The notes under the pieces: model-generated
What the model was told of the DNA's origin: nothing
Databases searched by the model: none
The model's input: only the letters and a program-made list of their open reading frames with translations
Position numbers and translations under genes: made by a program
Source of the DNA: Spongiimicrobium salis
Lineage (GTDB): Bacteria > Bacteroidota > Bacteroidia > Flavobacteriales > Flavobacteriaceae
Direction of reading: 5' to 3'
Assembly (NCBI RefSeq): GCF_043678055.1
Contig: NZ_JBHEQA010000002.1
Location: forward strand, 1,178,001-1,242,000
DNA length: 64,000 nt
Part shown: in pieces, positions 51,194-58,740 of the stretch
How the letters are laid out: each line of letters begins with the position of its first letter
Position numbering within the stretch: the stretch's first letter is position 1

Positions 51194-51565
51194 TTGACAA
51201 ATGTTGAATTCAAAGAATACAGAGAACAACTTGGAATGTCCCAAGAAAGTTATGGGGAATTCCTTGGAATTTCTCTTAGCTCCGTACAAAGCTTTGAAAG
51301 TGGAAAAAGGCCGATTGGCAGACAAACCATTATGATCCTTGAGAACCACTTTAAATATAAAGAAGGGCCTATTGCAAAACTTCTCGATGGACATATTGAT
51401 TTTATCAAGGATATGGTAAGGAAGGAACTTGAACATATTCTTCCTAAAATAGTCGATCAAGTTATCCGTGAAAAATTAAATGCCACAGAGGACCACAAAA
51501 ATCTAATTGACAGCTTGAACAAAGAATTGACCGCCAAAAAATCCACAAGAAAAAAATCTAGCTAA
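51194..51565 (+). CDS. XRE-family regulator, TTG start
   Basis: 123 residues. Clear helix-turn-helix (YREQLGMSQESYGEFLGISL, then VQSFESGKRP). Helical C-terminus with Lys-rich end. The first usable codon is TTG. Divergent from cassette copy 2 and overlapping by 8 bases the convergent gene on its right. May regulate the cassette. Confidence 0.7.
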   Translation: MTNVEFKEYREQLGMSQESYGEFLGISLSSVQSFESGKRPIGRQTIMILENHFKYKEGPIAKLLDGHIDFIKDMVRKELEHILPKIVDQVIREKLNATEDHKNLIDSLNKELTAKKSTRKKSS

Positions 51566-51932
51566 TCTTTTTAATCGGTTTTTCTTCTCGATATACCCTT
51601 TTTGACTCGCTCAATTTGTACCCAATGAGCTCGTATAGAAACATACAGCTTTCGCACGAATGATCAACGATTACCCGATTTAAAAAATTCATTGTTTCCT
51701 TGACCCTTTCCTCATATTTCAAAGTCTCCCCTATTAAATCCAGTTCTATCGTACAAATTGATTTTATATAGATGGATAAACCCTTAGAAATCTCTATTTC
51801 GCGTTCTGAATCATATAATGTTTCGCATATTATTAAATCCTCTTGAAGCTTTTGAAGCCCTCCTGGAAAATTATTTATTCTTTCTTTTAAAGACTTTTGC
51901 AATCTTACATTTTCTATTCGTCTGTCTGTCAT
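51558..51932 (-). CDS. Hypothetical helical protein, 124 residues
   Basis: All-helical, Glu/Lys-rich, with paired Cys (SCESCM) in the middle. No known family. Convergent with and overlapping the XRE gene. Confidence 0.5.
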   Translation of the reverse strand: MTDRRIENVRLQKSLKERINNFPGGLQKLQEDLIICETLYDSEREIEISKGLSIYIKSICTIELDLIGETLKYEERVKETMNFLNRVIVDHSCESCMFLYELIGYKLSESKRVYREEKPIKKIS

Positions 51933-52174
51933 TTGAATTAGCTGTTTGTTGTTTTCAAGTTACGAACTTATACGGAAAAGCGTAACGAAATTTACGGTTT
52001 CCCGTAAAACATTCAACAACTTCAAGTTAGCAGAGCAAAAAGATTTCTTTACTCTACATCAATTCATCGGAAATACTACACCGTTTGTCGATAATCGATT
52101 ATTGTGTAAGAATATTATGTAAGTTTAAGGATGTCAAGTTATTGGATATCCAAACCAAAATCAATCCTAATTAA

Positions 52175-52465
52175 TTGATGGAAGAACGAACGTTTTACGA
52201 AAAAAAAATTAAAACCTTCTCACAGAACGTTGTTACTATGCTGGCAAACTTATCATTTTTGGCTATATGGATGCTGGCCCAATATGGGATATTTTATCTT
52301 TCCTCCAATTATTCTACAAATGACAAGATGAACGAAAACACTGTTATTGTAATTCGCGTTCTATTTGCCATTGGCACTGTGATACCCATTATCATTAATA
52401 TGTATCGCGATATCAGTATAATGATCATTCAAGCAAACAAGGAAATCCAGAATGAAAAAGACTAA
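52175..52465 (+). CDS. Small two-helix membrane protein
   Basis: 96 residues with hydrophobic helices at about 20-41 and 56-76. Overlaps the next membrane-protein gene by 14 bases, so the two are a pair. Unknown family. Confidence 0.55.
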   Translation: MMEERTFYEKKIKTFSQNVVTMLANLSFLAIWMLAQYGIFYLSSNYSTNDKMNENTVIVIRVLFAIGTVIPIIINMYRDISIMIIQANKEIQNEKD

Positions 52466-53042
52466 AGAAAAAATAGAACAACTTCCCATAGCTTTAGGGT
52501 GGTCTTTTTTCTTTAAGGATTACCTTAATAGATTGCTAAATTATTTTAGTTGGGTTCTTGTAGTATTTCTATTTGTTGCTCCCATATGCGTATTGGTAGG
52601 AGGTCCTATCAAGGAATTTGAAGATTACTATACTGTAATCACAGAGGTGGAAATATTCTACTTATTTCCTCTTATACTGTACCAACTTTCAGGGACAATA
52701 TTAACCTTAATCAAACTTAGTAGTTTAAAAAAGGAGAATACCCGTGATTCACTGGATAAAATTAAATATAAATATTTCGATATATTTAAACTATCCCTAT
52801 CGATTTTAATTATTTTGTTTTATGCATTGGTCTTTTATTATGCTCAAAATTCCCTAGCCTACAAATCCAACACTCCTCATTTTAATGTTATTTTCATGAC
52901 CACCATGTTCATATTATTGTTTTATGTCAATACTAAGAAGTTCGAAGATATGGTAGAAAGATTCCTGAAAATCACTATTAACTTTCTAAAGCTTATAAAC
53001 ATAACGGTCCCGGAAATAGAAAGATTCAAAGACATGGATTAA
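52452..53042 (+). CDS. Multi-pass membrane protein, 196 residues
   Basis: Four likely membrane helices (about 28-50, 68-87, 112-133, 146-161). No signature. It is transcribed with the two-helix protein, ends 13 bases before the convergent regulator, and belongs to the accessory zone. A paired membrane effector is possible but unproven. Confidence 0.55.
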   Translation: MKKTKEKIEQLPIALGWSFFFKDYLNRLLNYFSWVLVVFLFVAPICVLVGGPIKEFEDYYTVITEVEIFYLFPLILYQLSGTILTLIKLSSLKKENTRDSLDKIKYKYFDIFKLSLSILIILFYALVFYYAQNSLAYKSNTPHFNVIFMTTMFILLFYVNTKKFEDMVERFLKITINFLKLINITVPEIERFKDMD

Positions 53043-53054
53043 GTATATCCTGAA

Positions 53055-53468
53055 TTACTCCGAAAACAATATTTCAAGGTCTTCCACCTCCGAAACCTTC
53101 TTCCAATCCTTACCTATTTGTATATAAAGGTTCTCCTTTCCTCCTGCCAATGAAATCATTTTATTGAGTTCCCCCAACCCATATACCATTACTTTGGTAC
53201 TGTTCTTTTTGGTATCCGTGCATACCTTATAACTTGGTCTATTAGGAAATAGCATAGGTACTATTTCCGACCCAAGGGCTTCGGCAAGCTTTTCCATTCT
53301 TTCATGGTTCTTACCCAATGTCGCCCGGCCAAGCGTGACGCTGACACTTTGCGGCATGACCCTCCAAATGTCCTTGGCAATACCATAGGTCGTTAAACCC
53401 TTCTCTTGCATCAACCTCCATATCTCAGGATTATTTATTTCAATATCGTTCTGTTTCTTTTTTGCCAT
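53055..53468 (-). CDS. Helix-turn-helix repressor-like protein of the right early operon
   Basis: 137 residues from MAKKKQNDIEIN. XRE-like segment: IWRLMQEKGLTTYGIAKDIW, then RATLGKNHERMEKLAEALG. A minus-strand TATCTTTG box (53480-53473) ends only 4 bases before the ATG, so the mRNA may be nearly leaderless, as for lambda cI from pRM. Divergent from the 53.66-60.25 kb operon. Confidence 0.65.
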   Translation of the reverse strand: MAKKKQNDIEINNPEIWRLMQEKGLTTYGIAKDIWRVMPQSVSVTLGRATLGKNHERMEKLAEALGSEIVPMLFPNRPSYKVCTDTKKNSTKVMVYGLGELNKMISLAGGKENLYIQIGKDWKKVSEVEDLEILFSE

Positions 53469-53491
53469 ACAGCAAAGATAAAAATATTTTA

Positions 53492-53530
53492 CAATTTTTA
53501 TACTATTATTTTGATTATACAATTTTTATT
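53492..53530. promoter_or_regulatory. Direct repeats in the divergent control region
   Basis: CAATTTTTAT occurs at 53492-53501 and 53521-53530, 29 bases apart on the same strand, between the repressor-like gene and the rightward early promoter. They are likely binding sites for the regulator. Confidence 0.45.
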
Positions 53531-53532
53531 GT

Positions 53533-53650
53533 ACTTTTGTATTGATTACAATGATGGAGGATTGTAATACGGAAAAGTTTTTAAGGTTAGTTTTTTCATT
53601 TTCTAAAGCCCGTGTCCAACCTCCAAATTAGGATTGCGGGCTTTTATCTT
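53533..53650 (+). promoter_or_regulatory. Early promoter and structured leader with terminator hairpin
   Basis: TACTTTTG (53533-53540) is a good -7 box. The transcript then forms a perfect hairpin ATTACAAT/ATTGTAAT (53546-53569) with loop GATGGAGG. A terminator follows, AAAGCCCG/CGGGCTTT (53605-53644), with a 24-base loop containing CCTCCA and then a T-rich run. TGGAGG in the first loop is complementary to CCTCCA in the second, so a kissing pair is possible. A 10-codon frame overlaps the first hairpin. It stands before the whole rightward early operon: an attenuator or a free RNA. Confidence 0.55.
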
Positions 53651-53663
53651 TTGAACAATAATT

Positions 53664-53891
53664 ATGAGAAAATCAATATTCATTATATCCACACTATTGA
53701 TTATAAGCTGCCAGAAATCTGCAGTAGGTGAATGTGTGGCCTTTGAAAAAGACGGGGAGTTATTCACAATAGAAATATTCGACGCTGAAAACAGCCAAGG
53801 ATTTACTGATAGGGATTTTTATCTGCAGGTAGCAACAAGGGAAGAACTAAGACAGGCTGCACTTGACAGCCCATGTAACAATAACAATTAA
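53664..53891 (+). CDS. Small lipoprotein, first gene of rightward early operon
   Basis: 75 residues; lipobox IISC (Cys 16). Mature part acidic and ends SPCNNNN. Directly after the leader RNA. Function unknown; an exported early phage protein is unusual. Confidence 0.55.
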   Translation: MRKSIFIISTLLIISCQKSAVGECVAFEKDGELFTIEIFDAENSQGFTDRDFYLQVATREELRQAALDSPCNNNN

Positions 53892-53904
53892 AAGCAAAAC
53901 AGAA

Positions 53905-54105
53905 ATGGAAGTATTCAGAACATTGATTTTTTACAGAAAAGTAAACAACGGCCCTAAGCCCTATGATACCATAGTAAAGGTATACAACACCCACAACGAT
54001 AAGTTTTTTGAGGAAGTTGGAGGAGAACTGAGGGAGATAACCAAGGAGGAATACGAAAAGCTGGACAGTGATACTGCGGAGATTCTATCTAAGGAAAAAA
54101 AGTAA
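53905..54105 (+). CDS. Hypothetical small protein, 66 residues
   Basis: Starts MEVFRTLIFYRKVNNGPKPY; beta-rich with acidic helical end. An upstream TTG would lengthen it into the lipoprotein gene, which I think unlikely. Early operon. Confidence 0.5.
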   Translation: MEVFRTLIFYRKVNNGPKPYDTIVKVYNTHNDKFFEEVGGELREITKEEYEKLDSDTAEILSKEKK

Positions 54106-54189
54106 TAACCAGAAGCGGAGGGCCAAGGAAAAAGTAATCTTGGTTGGTTTAGTAATACTGGCCTTTCCGCTTCATAAAATATAGATGCA

Positions 54190-54348
54190 ATGGAAATAAA
54201 TTTTCGTGAAGCAAGTATCGAACAGTTACTAAACCCAGACACTACTATTTGGGATTGGAAATATTGTTCGGGATGCAGTAATCAAACACCTCACACATTT
54301 AGGGTGCATGACAAAGTATGTCAATCGTGTAATCAAGTAATCTTATGA
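54190..54348 (+). CDS. Small zinc-ribbon protein, 52 residues
   Basis: CSGC...CQSC spacing at residues about 28-31 and 45-48 makes a four-Cys zinc ribbon. ATGA overlap with the next frame. Unknown role, probably nucleic-acid binding. Confidence 0.5.
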   Translation: MEINFREASIEQLLNPDTTIWDWKYCSGCSNQTPHTFRVHDKVCQSCNQVIL

Positions 54349-54425
54349 AAAACGAATTATTAGAAAACTACCAAAGATATTATCAAGTGTGCGACCCTTG
54401 GGGAAGGCACCCTATGGATGAGTAA
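54345..54425 (+). CDS. Possible 26-residue peptide
   Basis: Frame MKNELLENYQRYYQVCDPWG... starts in an ATGA overlap with the zinc-ribbon gene. Supported only by coupling. Confidence 0.3.
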   Translation: MKNELLENYQRYYQVCDPWGRHPMDE

Positions 54426-54445
54426 TAACACTAAAAACAAAAATA

Positions 54446-54979
54446 ATGAACAATACAAAGGCAGTCCCAAAAGAAGAACAAATGAAAAATGCTTTAACCC
54501 ATTATGAAAAAGCTGGTGCTTCAATCAATGAATGGCGAAGTGATATACCTGTAGCCATTGAACAGTTTTATAAAAAACCAAAAGAGTGGATTTTACCTAA
54601 AGAAAAAACTCCTGAACGTGTTCAAGAATATTGGTGTCCGGAAGACACAGCACAAGAGGTCTTAGTTCAATTTTTCAGAGCTAAACGATATAAAATTTGT
54701 GTAGGATGGTTCGAAGGTGGTAAATGGTGGTGCAACGATGAAGTTATTGAATACCCTGTAATTGCTTGGAAATATCTACCAAAACAATATCAACCAGAGA
54801 TAGATTGGGATTTTGTTATGTGGAATGAAAAAAGTTTAAATGATGCTCAATTAATAGGTGTCGATGAAAATGGCGTTCATTATTTAGGTTCTGGAACTTG
54901 GGTAGATGGTGAGTTGCTTTATGAACCAAGAGACGTTGAAATGATGTCTGAGGATGACGCAAAATTAATTGACGGATAA
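54446..54979 (+). CDS. Early phage protein, 177 residues
   Basis: The middle part is Trp-rich (YKICVGWFEGGKWWCNDEVI, and VMWNEKSLNDAQLIGVDENG). The KW..N.... I..PVIAWKYLP pattern resembles proteins of the DUF551 kind, but I would not insist. No membrane segment. Early operon. Confidence 0.55.
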   Translation: MNNTKAVPKEEQMKNALTHYEKAGASINEWRSDIPVAIEQFYKKPKEWILPKEKTPERVQEYWCPEDTAQEVLVQFFRAKRYKICVGWFEGGKWWCNDEVIEYPVIAWKYLPKQYQPEIDWDFVMWNEKSLNDAQLIGVDENGVHYLGSGTWVDGELLYEPRDVEMMSEDDAKLIDG

Positions 54980-55006
54980 ACCAAAAGACTTTTTAAAACA
55001 GTAGGT

Positions 55007-55237
55007 ATGACAACACAACTAACAATAAAAAGCATAAAATGTCCTCAATGTGGAAATGATATTTCCATAGACATTTACGAATGGGAAACGGGAACGGGAA
55101 AGCCCACGGAAGCCGGATATCATATTTTTTGTTCAGATAGTCTATTCAGTCCTAACAATTGTCAATTTACCTATGAGGAAATTGTAGGGGTCAGCGAAGA
55201 AATAAACTCCTTTTTGGATAAACAACATGATTTATGA
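55007..55237 (+). CDS. Zinc-ribbon-like protein, 76 residues
   Basis: CPQCG near residue 12 and a second Cys pair further on (FCSDSLFSPNNC). Acidic C-terminus. Overlaps the next gene by 4 bases. Confidence 0.55.
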   Translation: MTTQLTIKSIKCPQCGNDISIDIYEWETGTGKPTEAGYHIFCSDSLFSPNNCQFTYEEIVGVSEEINSFLDKQHDL

Positions 55238-55437
55238 AAACTGAAACTAAACAGAAGAAAGCAAAGTGCTATAACTGTAAGCATGCCGGAAAGCAATTTA
55301 AGATTATTGGTAAGACCCATTTACATTGCGAGCATCCCATTTACACTAAAGAACGATTTGAAAGCGGTGAATTTTCGCCATGGGATACTTTAAAGGAGTT
55401 TTGGAACACTTGCAACGATCATGAATTTAAAAGCTAA
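55234..55437 (+). CDS. Cys-rich small protein, 67 residues
   Basis: CYNCKHAG motif at 12-19, then HCEHP and NTCNDHEF: four-Cys pattern with His. Similar Cys-rich proteins are common in Bacteroidetes phages. Zinc binding is likely. Confidence 0.55.
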   Translation: MKTETKQKKAKCYNCKHAGKQFKIIGKTHLHCEHPIYTKERFESGEFSPWDTLKEFWNTCNDHEFKS

Positions 55438-55460
55438 TTAACCTTATAAACAAAAAGACA

Positions 55461-55649
55461 ATGAAGAAAGTATTTAAAATAAATTCATCTGAAGGCCCGG
55501 GAACTCTAGTTCTTTTTTCTGTAGAAGAGGTAAAAGAGAATATAGTTGTTTTATTGGAAGAAATGGATAATGAAGAACATCTAACATTATCAATAGGTAC
55601 AGTGTCAGATGGACAGATTGCAAACCTTCGTGAGTTTGATGGATTTTAA
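55461..55649 (+). CDS. Hypothetical small protein, 62 residues
   Basis: Acidic, beta-alpha-beta-like (VLFSVEEVKENIVVLLEEMD). No motif. Early operon spacing on both sides. Confidence 0.5.
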   Translation: MKKVFKINSSEGPGTLVLFSVEEVKENIVVLLEEMDNEEHLTLSIGTVSDGQIANLREFDGF

Positions 55650-55666
55650 CCTTAAAGTAAACAACT

Positions 55667-56032
55667 ATGATAAACAAACTATCAAACGAAATCCACCAGA
55701 ACAATATCCGAAAAGGATTTTACGAAGGAGAAAAGAACATAGGGGAAATGTTGGCCCTTATCCATAGTGAAGTAAGCGAAGCCTTAGAGGCTGATAGAAA
55801 GGACACTTACACAGCGGGAAACATTTTTGCTGTAAACGGATGGAACAGTGATGCTGATTTTAAAGACAGTTTTGAAAAATATGTAAAAGACACTTTTGAG
55901 GATGAATTGGCGGATATCATGATACGAGTAATGGATTTGGCAGCTTTCAAAGGAATTGATCTAGACCAGCATATATCAGCTAAAATGCGCTTCAATTCAT
56001 TGAGGGAATACAAGCACGGAAAGAAATACTAA
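55667..56032 (+). CDS. MazG-like nucleotide pyrophosphohydrolase
   Basis: 121 residues. The metal-binding pattern is complete: EVSEALEADR (E48, E51-type pair) and EDELADIMIRVMD. MazG-type enzymes hydrolyse NTPs to NMP plus pyrophosphate; phage versions may alter nucleotide or (p)ppGpp pools. A second family member lies 270 bases downstream. Confidence 0.75.
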   Translation: MINKLSNEIHQNNIRKGFYEGEKNIGEMLALIHSEVSEALEADRKDTYTAGNIFAVNGWNSDADFKDSFEKYVKDTFEDELADIMIRVMDLAAFKGIDLDQHISAKMRFNSLREYKHGKKY

Positions 56033-56043
56033 AGTAAACAGTC

Positions 56044-56292
56044 ACGGAAAACATTGAAATCATAAAGAAGCTTTTAAAGAAGGGTATTTACCGGACATTC
56101 CCTAAAAGATTTACAGGGTGTCTGCATACTTACGATGCGGTACTTCTTTTGAACGATAAGTTTCCAATGATTTCTAAATCAAGACTACTGGAAATTATTG
56201 CCAGGAACATTTTTATAAAACAGGGCCGTTGGACATCATTCATTTGGGGTTACACCAAGGCAGCAAGAGAGATAAGTAAACTATTAAAGTAA
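56044..56292 (+). CDS. Small basic protein with ACG in place of ATG
   Basis: An open frame of 82 codons fits neatly between two MazG-type genes (11 and 5 bases of spacing) and reads ENIEIIKKLLKKGIYRTF, then RFTGCLHTYDA. Its only position-compatible first codon is ACG at 56044; a TAA lies two codons before. Either it uses the rare ACG start or a point change has silenced it. Basic, helical; no family known. Confidence 0.45.
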   Translation, partial: TENIEIIKKLLKKGIYRTFPKRFTGCLHTYDAVLLLNDKFPMISKSRLLEIIARNIFIKQGRWTSFIWGYTKAAREISKLLK

Positions 56293-56297
56293 ATGAT

Positions 56298-56642
56298 ATG
56301 AACAAACAGCAATTTGAAGAAATATCGAAATGGCAGGAAAAAACTTTTGGAAAGGCTACATCACTTTCTAAGATGGCTCATTTGAAACAAGAGATTATCG
56401 AGTTAGAAAAGGAATTGATTTTTTGGAATCAAAACAAAGAATCTTTTACCCATACAGAAGCAAATAAGATTACAAAGCAAAGGGAGTTTGCAGATTGTTT
56501 CATACTCCTATTTGGTGCAGCAGCTTCGGATGGTATGACCTATGAAGAAATATGTAATTGCATTGAAGAAAAAATGCAAATCAATTATAGCCGAAAATGG
56601 GGAGAGCCTAATAAAAATGGAGTTGTAAACCACATCAAATAA
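56298..56642 (+). CDS. DUF550-like dATP/dGTP pyrophosphohydrolase
   Basis: 114 residues. The DUF550 pattern is visible: ISKWQEKTFG, HLKQEIIELEKEL, REFADCFILLFGAA and KWGEPNKNGVVNHIK. This MazG-superfamily group hydrolyses dATP/dGTP (MazZ-like members take part in base-modified phage DNA synthesis). Here the nucleotide specificity is unknown. No purine-modification genes were seen nearby. Confidence 0.75.
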   Translation: MNKQQFEEISKWQEKTFGKATSLSKMAHLKQEIIELEKELIFWNQNKESFTHTEANKITKQREFADCFILLFGAAASDGMTYEEICNCIEEKMQINYSRKWGEPNKNGVVNHIK

Positions 56643-56676
56643 TCAACCACCCCTTAGAGGGTATAAATAAGAACAG

Positions 56677-56940
56677 ATGAATATAGATTTACAAAGAATT
56701 AAACAAGCGTTGCCTAAAAGGGCCAAAGTTGAACTTATCAAATACAGGGGTAAAAGCCCTGCAATTGAGGTAAAGATATCCCCTGCATTGAGTGAAGAGG
56801 ATTTTGAGCAATGCAAAGAATGGCAGCGACAAATAATAGGCAAGGAAAATATAAATGAGTTTTATACGGAGGAAACCGGAAGCCATTGGTACGTATTTCT
56901 AAAACAAAAAAACACCCCTATATCCTTTGAGATTGGTTAA
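56677..56940 (+). CDS. Hypothetical protein, 87 residues
   Basis: Basic N-terminal half (ALPKRAKVELIKYRGKSPAI), aromatic C-terminus (TGSHWYVFLKQKN). No domain recognised. Early operon. Confidence 0.5.
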   Translation: MNIDLQRIKQALPKRAKVELIKYRGKSPAIEVKISPALSEEDFEQCKEWQRQIIGKENINEFYTEETGSHWYVFLKQKNTPISFEIG

Positions 56941-56989
56941 GGGTTTGCCCACAACAGAAATCACTAAAGAGGGTATAACACAATAGAAC

Positions 56990-57166
56990 ATGGGATATCA
57001 TTATTCTAAAGACAACAAAGACGCTTACCAGATTTGGCGTGAACATCCAGAATGCCCTATCAGAATGCCAGGATGTGCACGTACAATGACATCTGCAAGG
57101 ATAGATTTTGAACGTGTTCAAGATGATGTAATATCATGGTATGAGGAAATAATTTTAAAAGATTAA
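56990..57166 (+). CDS. Hypothetical protein, 58 residues
   Basis: Starts MGYHYSKDNKDAYQIWREHP and has two Cys (PECP, PGCA). Possibly metal binding. About 50 bases separate it from the gene before. Too short for the usual track but in frame with good spacing. Confidence 0.45.
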   Translation: MGYHYSKDNKDAYQIWREHPECPIRMPGCARTMTSARIDFERVQDDVISWYEEIILKD

Positions 57167-57201
57167 ACCCAACCACCAAAAGCATAAAATAACACAGTAA
57201 C

Positions 57202-57296
57202 ATGAAACAAAGTGGGAAGCGCGAAATGCGTAAAAAAGACATACCGGGGCGTCGCGATTAAAACAGAAGAAGGCCAACGGGGTTCCTTCCCACTTT
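57202..57296 (+). ncRNA. Candidate structured RNA between early genes
   Basis: AAAGTGGGAAG (57209-57219) and CTTCCCACTTT (57286-57296) form a perfect 11-bp stem enclosing 66 bases that include a further CGCGA/TCGCG pair; an A-run follows instead of the T-run of a terminator. A 19-codon frame (MKQSGKREMRKKDIPGRRD, 57202-57261) starts at the foot of the stem. GC content is higher than its surroundings. Confidence 0.4.
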
Positions 57297-57357
57297 TAAA
57301 AAAAAAGGAGTAAGCCGAAAATCCTTTAAAGAGTAGGCACAATTTTAAATTTAATCT

Positions 57358-57624
57358 ATGACCAAAGAAGAAAATGAAATCTTGGAATCGTTAAAAATGT
57401 CTTTTCAGTTAGATATATGGGAAGATTTTTTATTGGTTCTCAATGAAATTAGAGGACGAGACAAAGAAATAATCTCAATGTATAGAAATAGTCACATTCA
57501 TTTAAAAAGATTAAAAAATGCATGTACAAATGCAATCAATGAATTAAATCGTTTAAACGGGTCGATAGAAATTGCGAAAATGGAATTAGAAAAAGGATTG
57601 AAACCATTAGATCACATAACCTAG
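57358..57624 (+). CDS. Helical early protein, 88 residues
   Basis: Coiled-coil-like helices (HIHLKRLKNACTNAINELNR). No motif. Starts after the structured gap. Confidence 0.5.
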   Translation: MTKEENEILESLKMSFQLDIWEDFLLVLNEIRGRDKEIISMYRNSHIHLKRLKNACTNAINELNRLNGSIEIAKMELEKGLKPLDHIT

Positions 57625-57658
57625 GAGCGTACGGCCCTAGGTTGTTTAAAAAGAAGCA

Positions 57659-57859
57659 ATGAAAGAAACTTCAATAGTTCGGGAAAACCTGATGAACGAA
57701 AAAGATTATACTGGTTATTGCGGTAATTTCCATTGTAGCAAAGGATCGCCTAGAACAAACTGGAATCCAGAAATAAACCAATTTGAGTGCCCTTGTGGTT
57801 GGGTTAGTAAATTCCCATTAGATTTCATAATTAGATATAAGAAAAAGTGGAACAAGTAA
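57659..57859 (+). CDS. Zinc-binding small protein, 66 residues
   Basis: CGNFHCSKG and FECPCGW give four Cys in zinc-ribbon spacing. Ends basic (RYKKKWNK). Probably nucleic-acid binding. Confidence 0.5.
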   Translation: MKETSIVRENLMNEKDYTGYCGNFHCSKGSPRTNWNPEINQFECPCGWVSKFPLDFIIRYKKKWNK

Positions 57860-57869
57860 CCAGAGTAAA

Positions 57870-57995
57870 ATGAACGAGGATAAAAATACTTCTGATAATG
57901 AATCTTTCAATCAGTGTTACGATTGTTATAATCCAGGATGGTTTTGTACAACAAAGAAGGAGTGCATTTTTGAAGCAACAGCAAAATTAGAATAA
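57870..57995 (+). CDS. Small Cys-rich protein, 41 residues
   Basis: Reads MNEDKNTSDNESFNQCYDCY at the start with CYDCY, WFC and KKEC, four or more Cys. Its TAA overlaps the next ATG (TAATG). Confidence 0.45.
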   Translation: MNEDKNTSDNESFNQCYDCYNPGWFCTTKKECIFEATAKLE

Positions 57996-58210
57996 TGAAA
58001 AACGTATCACGTAGATTAATTGTGTTATTGATTATAGTAGTACTTATGGGTTGCAATTCAGGAGAGATTAATTATAATCAAACAAGTTGGGAAATCAAAG
58101 CGAAGAAGCTACGGCTAGACTACTTAAAAGAATTGTATGAAGTAAGGAATGACATTCCATGTAATAAGAAGTTAGCAAAAATAGATAGTTTAATAAATCA
58201 AGAATTATGA
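57995..58210 (+). CDS. Small lipoprotein, 71 residues
   Basis: Lipobox LMGC (Cys 20) and a short helical mature part ending AKIDSLINQEL. Resembles the Rz1-like/i-spanin lipoproteins in size but lies in the early operon. Overlaps the next gene by 4 bases. Confidence 0.55.
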   Translation: MKNVSRRLIVLLIIVVLMGCNSGEINYNQTSWEIKAKKLRLDYLKELYEVRNDIPCNKKLAKIDSLINQEL

Positions 58211-58740
58211 AAGAACAATTACAACTAACTGACATAGTAGGTTATATGCCTTATGGATTGGAAGTACTAGGCAAGAAACATCTTTTCAAATACCAAGAAA
58301 GGCCAATACTTAAAGTTAATGGGTTGGCAAACAATATCAATGGTGAATGGCAGTGTGAATATCTTTATGATGGCGATTTACATTTTACAGAAATTAGTGA
58401 TAAAAAATACCAACCCCTTCTCTACCCAATAGAGTACCTGACCAAAGAAATAACCGTAGATGATGAAACTTTTGTTCCTGGATTAAAATTGTTTGAATTA
58501 AATAATATTCCCGGAATGTATGAGGATTTACATATAGCAGAAACAAAAAACGAAGGAACTAACGAAAAAGGATTTATTGTCACATATTTAGACTTCGAAG
58601 TTTTTGGATTTGAATATACTGTTTCTGATTTAAAGCTGCAGCCTTATTGGATTATCCAAAAACTATACGAATGGCACATAGATATCGGGGGATTGATTCC
58701 CAAAAGTCTGGCGCTGGATAAAACACAATTTGAGAAATGA
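58207..58740 (+). CDS. Bacteroidetes phage early protein family, 177 residues
   Basis: The layout QPLLYPIEYLTKEI, VPGLKLFELN, YWIIQKLYEWHIDIGGLIPK is one I have seen in many small Bacteroidetes phage proteins with no assigned function. Overlaps both neighbours by 4 bases. Confidence 0.6.
   Translation: MKEQLQLTDIVGYMPYGLEVLGKKHLFKYQERPILKVNGLANNINGEWQCEYLYDGDLHFTEISDKKYQPLLYPIEYLTKEITVDDETFVPGLKLFELNNIPGMYEDLHIAETKNEGTNEKGFIVTYLDFEVFGFEYTVSDLKLQPYWIIQKLYEWHIDIGGLIPKSLALDKTQFEK

Noticed and set aside
56298..56642. Evidence for 2-aminoadenine DNA (PurZ-type system) from the DUF550 gene
   Set aside because: No adenylosuccinate-synthetase-like PurZ or matching polymerase gene occurs in the window.
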